From Kalmusia sp. IMI 367209 (taxonomy: Eukaryota > Ascomycota > Dothideomycetes > Pleosporales > Didymosphaeriaceae): 64,000 bases of DNA. The stretch lies in the NCBI GenBank assembly GCA_027946365.1, contig JAPEUQ010000003.1, forward strand, positions 2,046,001 through 2,110,000, in the 5' to 3' direction. A program made the translations under genes and the position numbers. How positions within the stretch are numbered: position 1 is the first letter of the stretch; every line of letters begins with the position of its first letter. Of the stretch, positions 59,962 through 64,000 are shown one piece after another. The notes under the pieces were generated by a model, which worked only from the letters and a program-made list of their open reading frames with translations, was not told the origin of the DNA and searched no databases.

Positions 59962-61015
59962 TCACATGAAGTCATCACTAAGGTAAATCAGTCAATGAAA
60001 CCTGAGAACGATGATCAACAGGCGAACTCACTCTCCGAAGTCATCCTCGTACGCGTTTGTGTCGGCCTTATAGCTGACATCCCGCGTTGCGACCAGACTG
60101 GCCTTCGTCTTTGCTGCCTTGGTCTTCTTGCCGCCCTTCTCGGCAGCCTTCTCCTCCTTCATCCTTTCATTGCTGAGGGTCGTCAGACCGCTGGCGATCT
60201 TCTTGATTTGATCACTAGGCAGATCCTTGGCGATCTGCTTTGCGAACTCTTGCAAGAAGAGTGCGTACTGCGCCTTCTTGTGGTTGTTTCCAATTAACGG
60301 CACCAATGTTTCCCGCAGTTTAGTGAACTGGTCCTTGGTCTGTGGGTTAAAGATCTTCAGCGAGCTGAGATCAATGACGTTGGCGGGATCACTCTCGTCC
60401 TGCAGAGTGACTGTCTTCGCCCCGGCGGTGCGTTGCTTCGTGCCCACGCTAAGACCTGCGCCTCCGAAGAGATCCTCAGCGTGCGCCAGGTCAGCATCCT
60501 GCTCGTTCTTTCGTAACCGGGCGCGGCGCTCAGCCTCGTCTTCCTCCTCCTCAGAGTCCTCAGCATCCTCCTCTTGCCTCTTACGCAGGTTAGCTTGCCG
60601 TCGCTCCTCGATACGCTGCGCCTTGGACTTGTGGTTGGCTTTCGCTTCGGCCTCAGCTTTCGCCTTGGCTTCCTCGGCTTTCTTCGCCTTTTCGCGCTCG
60701 ACCTCCGAGTCTTCGGCGGCGTCCCAGGATTCTAAGACCTGTATGCATCAGTCAGTAGGGTGATTGTTGTGTTGTTGTGCGCAAGGCAGCACATGGCGGG
60801 ACGCTGACGTACATCGCTATCGTCTTCCTCGTCGTCGAACTTGCCGCGGCGGAGAGCAGGTACAGGTGGAGAAGAGGGAGGCGTGCTCTCTTCATCCTCG
60901 TCATCTACAGAGCGGACTGTTAGTCGTTGTGCTTTGTGAAAAAAACGAGCGCGGACATGTGGCCTGATGCGCGCCGCGGGCGAGGATATGACGTACCCCA
61001 TTTACTCGGAGCCAT
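59962..61015 (-). CDS. HCR1: Translation initiation factor eIF3 subunit j
   Basis: Four exons on the minus strand: 61015-60997, 60904-60813, 60738-60032 and 59977-59962, with introns of 92, 74 and 54 bases, joining to 277 residues. The start MAPSKW, an acidic first 40 residues, VLESWDAAE, a long Lys/Glu/Arg coiled coil and the C-terminal domain (LSSLKIFNPQTKDQF, LVPLIGNN, ALFLQEFAKQIAKDLPSDQIKKIASGL) match eIF3j. The last exon is only 16 bases. It restores the conserved acidic end DDDFM, which is lost if the final intron (GTGAGT donor, TTGAC branch) is read through. eIF3j binds the 40S subunit near the decoding centre and aids eIF3 recruitment and mRNA positioning. It is divergent from the clathrin heavy chain gene, with 1.4 kb between starts. 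Confidence 0.93.
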
Positions 61016-62416
61016 GATTGCGGTAGGGTTGTTGGAGGGTTGACGTGCGACGGATATTGCAGATGCGGTTCTTGCGGGTGTGTGCAGTGGTAGTAACAAG
61101 GAAATTGGGGAGCGGGGACGTTTTGTGGGTGAGTGAAAGGCAGAATCGAAATTACGGAACAGAGAGGGACCGCGTTGCAGACAATGGTTGGGCTCGGCGT
61201 CGCTGCGTGTCCGGCAGGCGTAAAAATTGTCTGTGCCCTGTTGCTGCCCAATCACACTGGCACTCAGCCTTCTGGAACATACCCTATTTTGGGCGCGGAT
61301 AGCCGCCGGCCTGGGAACCGTTCGCATGTATGCACACACTTCTATATATTAAAATCATGCATCTCTTGCAGTGCTTTGTAAAATCGCTCCAACTCGCAGA
61401 CTCCTCCCTAATCCCATCTCGCTCAACCACAATTCTTGAAGTTAGGAATGATGAATTGATGCCTAGTTCGCTCCACTGACGGGTCCCGCTCAAGGAGTCA
61501 CACTTGCATAGCTTATGGGTACCGTTAGTCTAGTAAAGGAGGAACTCATGCCGACGGCCACCTGCTGTGGCATTGAAAGACGTCACACCTCCGTATGAAT
61601 AGACAGATTCACCTGCATGGCCTAGGAGCGCTGATACGAGATTTTATATGTCACTCGTGACTAAAATGGAGTTTTTAGGTGCGGTTGCGTGCATATCAAC
61701 ATCGAATACCCGCAGTAGGATTTAATACATCGCGAGGAAATACACATTTTGCTACAGCTTTTAGTTTTCATATCACTTACGCACTCTAGGAGAGTAATTA
61801 TGAGAATTTAGGGGATGATATAGGTTATTCACGTGCATAGATTGTTGCTATGATCTACTCATCTGTACAAGACGATTCCAGATCAAATTTATATTACTTA
61901 CAGCTCCGGAATCGAACGGAGCGATTGTGTATCCTAGTAGTTGCGTATTACAGAAACGATCATTTGTACAATGCAAGTAGTATTGAAAGTAGAGCACTAT
62001 GATATCATCGCGATGTATGGGGATTCCTTCAAGAAACTCCAGATACCCAAAAAGCATCGAGGAGTTATCATCAAAATCTCCCATATTCATGAGAAATGCC
62101 TCTCGGCGAAGAACAATAACTGCATGCACGTGTACAGTGCGGTGTCATCGGAGGTGCCCTGCGTTTGTCGTGTCAGCTCGGACCCCAAGCCAAGCCTAGC
62201 TCCTTCCCCGGTTAGACGACACCTGGTCGTGAGCTCCTTTACTTCGAAAACACACATCCACGACCCCCATCTGCCCGCCTCCCCACATTCCCTCATTTCC
62301 TATTGCGCGCTCTCGGCGTCCTGATTCTGGGTCTAATTCTGCCTTTTCCCTTCGATACCCCCTTTGGCCGTCTGCTCTCTCACCACGAGTGAGCTCAGAG
62401 CTGCTCCGGCGCAAAC
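61016..62416. promoter_or_regulatory. Divergent upstream region, eIF3j and clathrin
   Basis: This is 1.4 kb between two divergent start codons. No gene is recognised. The 200 bases before 62417 are CT-rich and suit a clathrin leader. An inverted repeat resembling a tRNA T arm (about 61902-61921) does not extend into a tRNA. Confidence 0.5.
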
Positions 62417-64000
62417 ATGTCTCAACGACCCATTCCGTTGCACGTCACGCAGCCGACGCTGGTGAGCTACTTCCCATCGCTGTGGATGATCAAAGAAGCT
62501 AACAAATGACTGCTAGCTCACAAACCTGAACATTCTCGTACGTTGGCCGATCCAAGGCACCGAGGCGCGCTGAGAGCGAAAAGACAACAAGCTAACTGTG
62601 CATGCAGCCGGCATCAATATCATGGCAGAACTGTGTATGTTTTCAATACCACAAGGGAATCGCCATTGAAGACAAGGCTAATGCGCTGTAGACGCTCGAG
62701 TCGGACAAGTACGTCTGCGTGCGCCAGCAGAATAGCGAAGCCAACACGCCCGCCGAGACCGTCATTATCGATCTCAAGAACACAAACAATGTCATCCGGC
62801 GGCCAATTCGCGCTGATAGCGCCATCATGCATCTGACAGAGCCCATTATTGCTCTCAAGGCGCAGGGTCGGACGCTGCAGCTCTTCAATCTCGAGACGAA
62901 GCAGCGCTTGCAGACGTATACTCACTCCGAAGACATCCAGTTCTGGCGGTGGGTCAGCCAGACTACGCTGGCACTTGTCAGTACCAAGTCGGTGTATCAT
63001 TGGGATGTCCTTGACAGCAGCAACCCGCCGACCCCGCGCAAGATTTTCGACCGCCAGGAGCAGCTTGAGGTACCATTTACCTAGCTATTTGGGATAGGAT
63101 TTAACTGACATGGTGATAGAACAACCAAATCATCAACTACGTCACTAACGATGATGAGAGCTGGTCGTGTTTGGTTGGCATTGCCTCGCACCCGACCGGA
63201 GGCATCCGCGGTAACATGCAGCTGTTCTCCAAGGCCCGAAACGTTAGCCAGCCACTCGAAGGTCATGCTGCTACGTTTGGCACGCTTCGTCTCGATGGCG
63301 CAACGTCCGATACGAAGCTCTTCGCCTTCGCCGTCAAGTCCACCACCGGGGAGGCCAAGATCAACATCGTCGAGGTAGACCACAACGCCGCGAATCCTGC
63401 CTTCCCGAAGCGCCTCATTCCGATACATTGGCCTGCGGAGGGCACTGGTGACTTCCCTCTCGGAATCCACATTGCGCACAAGTACGGTATCTTAGTTGTG
63501 GTAACAAAATTCGGTTTTATCCACCTGCACGATCTCGAGACGGGTACTGCACTCTTCTTGAACCGGATATCAGAAGAGACGGTATTCACAACCGCCCGCG
63601 ACGATGATGGCAAGGGTGTTGTGGTGATCAACAAGCGTGGACAAGTTCTGCACACCACCATCCGGGAAGATGCGCTCATTCCGTACATCATGGAGAACCC
63701 GGCGTGTTCAGAAATTGCCTACAAGCTAGCATCCAAGGGTGGGCTTCCGGGCGCAGACAACTTGTACCAGCAGCGATTCGAGACTCTAATGAACCAGGCA
63801 AATTATACCGAGGCCGCCAAAGTGGCTGCCAACTCACCGAGAGGCTTCCTCCGCACGCCCCAGACGATCAACAGGTTGCGACAGATTCCGGCTCAGCCTG
63901 GTCAAATCACTGTGCTCCTGCAGTACTTCGGCCAACTGCTCGATAAGGGCGGCTTAAACAAGGATGAGACGCTTGAGTTGGCGCGCCCGGTTTTCGTCCA
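62417..64000 (+). CDS. CHC1: Clathrin heavy chain, 5' part
   Basis: The gene is cut by the window end. Exons: 62417-62461, 62517-62537, 62608-62634, 62692-63069 and 63120 onward. Two early exons are only 21 and 27 bases. Donors are GTGAGC, GTACGT, GTATGT and GTACCA. The first 450 residues are present: MSQRPIPLHVTQPTLTNL, then PASISWQN joined to TLESDKYVCVR, the seven-bladed beta-propeller N-terminal domain (repeats such as IALKAQGRTLQLFNLETK and GFIHLHDLETG) and the start of the linker zigzag (NPACSEIAYKLASKGGLPGA). The full protein is usually about 1,680 residues. It forms the legs of the clathrin triskelion and coats vesicles in endocytosis and Golgi-to-endosome traffic. No defects are seen in the visible part. 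Confidence 0.95.

Noticed and set aside
59680..60297. Plus-strand 205-codon open frame
   Set aside because: It is the antisense shadow of eIF3j exon 3 and its last intron. Its lysine/leucine composition follows from the opposite strand.
61895..61930. tRNA-like T arm (GCTCCG and CGGAGC around TTCGATTC)
   Set aside because: The loop is one base too long for a standard T arm, and no acceptor, D or anticodon arms could be found beside it.

Overview
The window is nuclear DNA of a filamentous ascomycete. Genes carry short introns of about 48-92 bp with GTRNGY donors, CTRAC/CTGAC branch sites and YAG acceptors. Several genes have pyrimidine-rich leaders and CACCATGG-type starts. The gene set includes F-box/LRR proteins, a PTH11-like membrane protein, a small secreted cysteine-rich protein, an Mx-like dynamin and a C2+kinase+ankyrin protein. 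Together these point to Pezizomycotina, and I infer a plant-associated Dothideomycete. No species can be named from the sequence alone.

Layout. From 1 to about 24 kb the DNA is gene-poor and accessory. It holds a small hypothetical ORF (1920), an F-box/LRR gene broken by one in-frame TAG (3766-5547), a decayed gene resembling the C-terminal part of fungal chitinase-like proteins (5785-7576), an intact F-box/LRR gene (8925-10256), an intact four-exon Mx-like dynamin GTPase (12443-15020), another F-box/LRR gene (16054-17978) and two orphan proteins (19976, 22724). From 25 to 31.5 kb is a compact block: a cysteine-rich zinc-ribbon-like protein, a nucleoside 2-deoxyribosyltransferase-like protein, and the divergent pair U2 snRNP B'' (minus) and CDK7/Kin28-type kinase (plus).

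From 31.7 to 48 kb is a second accessory island. Two clusters of a short, diverged, dispersed repeat (core GCTAGAGATTGCAGTG) lie at 31.7-34.0 kb and 44.9-47.9 kb, mainly in opposite orientations. Between them are a small secreted six-cysteine protein, a histidine phosphatase, a broken C2/AGC-kinase/ankyrin gene and a broken PTH11-like gene. From 48.4 kb onward housekeeping genes return: a Sps1/Kic1/Nak1-type kinase with one homopolymer-associated frameshift, a three-finger C2H2 transcription factor with a very long GC-rich upstream region, an intron-containing tRNA-Gly(UCC), eIF3 subunit j (HCR1) and the 5' part of clathrin heavy chain, which runs off the window.

The main patterns are conserved blocks alternating with islands of decaying or lineage-specific genes, two nonsense changes that fit CpA-to-TpA (RIP-like) mutation, and the undescribed-looking dispersed repeat. 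Exon joins, start choices and frames were worked out by hand. Family assignments rest on motif recognition, with no database search.
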